Of a stretch of 64,000 nucleotides of DNA, positions 63,705 to 64,000 are shown in pieces. A program made the translations under genes and the position numbers. How positions within the stretch are numbered: position 1 is the stretch's first letter; the number at the start of each line of letters is the position of its first letter. Under the pieces are notes generated by a model. That model was not told where the DNA came from. It saw nothing but the letters and a program-made list of their open reading frames with translations, and searched no databases. The DNA comes from Leuconostoc miyukkimchii. Lineage in GTDB: Bacteria; Bacillota; Bacilli; Lactobacillales; Lactobacillaceae. The stretch lies in the NCBI RefSeq assembly GCF_019656055.1, contig NZ_BPKY01000001.1, positions 62,001-126,000 of the forward strand, in the 5' to 3' direction.

Positions 63705-64000
63705 ATGATGGCAACAATTGAAGAACAACTATTACAGCAAATTAAAAGATATGATACGATTATTATTCATAGGCATCAACGCCCTGATCCAGATGCATTT
63801 GGTTCACAATTAGGATTGAAAGCGATTTTACAGGCAAGTTTTCCAGAAAAACATATCTATGCTGTCGGGAAATCAGTACCAGGCTTAATGTGGATGAGTG
63901 AAGATGATCAGTTCATGGATGATATTCCTGATAAAACTTATAATAATGCTTTGGTTATTATGGTTGATACAGCAAATTCACCTCGTATTGATGATCAACG
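63705..64000 (+). CDS. nrnA: DHH-family bifunctional oligoribonuclease/pAp phosphatase, 3' truncated
   Basis: The first 98 residues are visible, the rest lies beyond the window. [19 protein letters not shown] holds the metal-binding motif with the DxD (PDPDA), and [12 protein letters not shown] the second DTAN motif of the DHH domain. In Bacillus NrnA degrades nano-RNA and pAp. Start is ATG 63705 or 63708, after AGAAAGATAGA. The DHHA1 domain is not visible. Confidence 0.9.
   Translation, partial: MMATIEEQLLQQIKRYDTIIIHRHQRPDPDAFGSQLGLKAILQASFPEKHIYAVGKSVPGLMWMSEDDQFMDDIPDKTYNNALVIMVDTANSPRIDDQ

Overview
This 64 kb window is a low-GC Firmicutes chromosome segment, most likely from Leuconostoc or a close relative in the Leuconostocaceae. 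The case rests on an intracellular GH13 sucrose phosphorylase of Leuconostoc type, the Bacilli gene orders cdaA-cdaR-glmM, rnc-smc-ftsY-ylxM-ffh, mreBCD, yfmF-yfmH-rodZ-pgsA-recA, pst-phoU and hprK-gpsA-galU-trxB, and Gram-positive control elements: two histidine T-boxes, a perfect CIRCE site, two perfect LexA boxes and cre sites. I see no rRNA, tRNA, insertion sequence, prophage or CRISPR array. Nearly every gene is on the + strand; the exception is one Clp ATPase gene.

Layout. 1-4 kb: end of a Na+/H+ antiporter, then cdaA-cdaR-glmM (c-di-AMP and cell-wall precursor). 4-11.4 kb: rnc-smc-ftsY-ylxM-ffh (RNA processing, chromosome organisation, SRP) plus an unlisted 59-aa membrane protein. 11.4-18.5 kb: a HAD phosphatase and a beta-glucoside/cellobiose PTS operon with its own PRD activator, an extra membrane protein and an upstream cre site. 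18.5-27.2 kb: hisK and a complete T-box-controlled histidine operon whose first gene encodes a HisZ-HisG fusion. 27.2-31.9 kb: purA with a structured leader, a permuted NlpC/P60-like protein, a convergent Clp ATPase gene and, divergently, a 57-aa protein behind CIRCE. 31.9-37 kb: mreBCD, then a three-gene ABC importer under a second histidine T-box that carries two consecutive antiterminator/terminator modules. 37-44 kb: cardiolipin synthase, two M16-family proteins, rodZ, pgsA and SOS-controlled recA. 44-52.4 kb: phosphate regulon phoP-pstS1-phoR-pstS2-pstCAB1B2-phoU. 52.4-64 kb: a holin-like membrane protein, hprK-gpsA-galU-trxB, an MFS transporter, sucrose phosphorylase, phosphoglucomutase, rplS, a candidate small RNA, dinB and the start of an nrnA-like gene.

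How the parts work together. The two T-boxes share the same specifier-loop architecture with codon CAC, so histidine synthesis and probable histidine uptake should respond to the same uncharged tRNA-His. Sucrose phosphorylase, phosphoglucomutase and GalU form a glucose-1-phosphate node that feeds glycolysis or UDP-glucose. cre sites and hprK connect sugar operons to HPr/CcpA control. Phosphate genes form one regulon with TTTACA direct repeats. recA and dinB share LexA control.

Most novel-looking items: a ~134-nt sRNA candidate with five stacked hairpins and C-rich loops (62340-62473); the HisZ-HisG fusion; the tandem T-box expression platform; a CIRCE-controlled 57-aa protein opposite a Clp ATPase whose own leader has a short ORF and start-sequestering hairpin; two candidate leaderless genes (ffh, dinB); and three solute-binding proteins lacking lipobox cysteines together with no lgt between hprK and gpsA.
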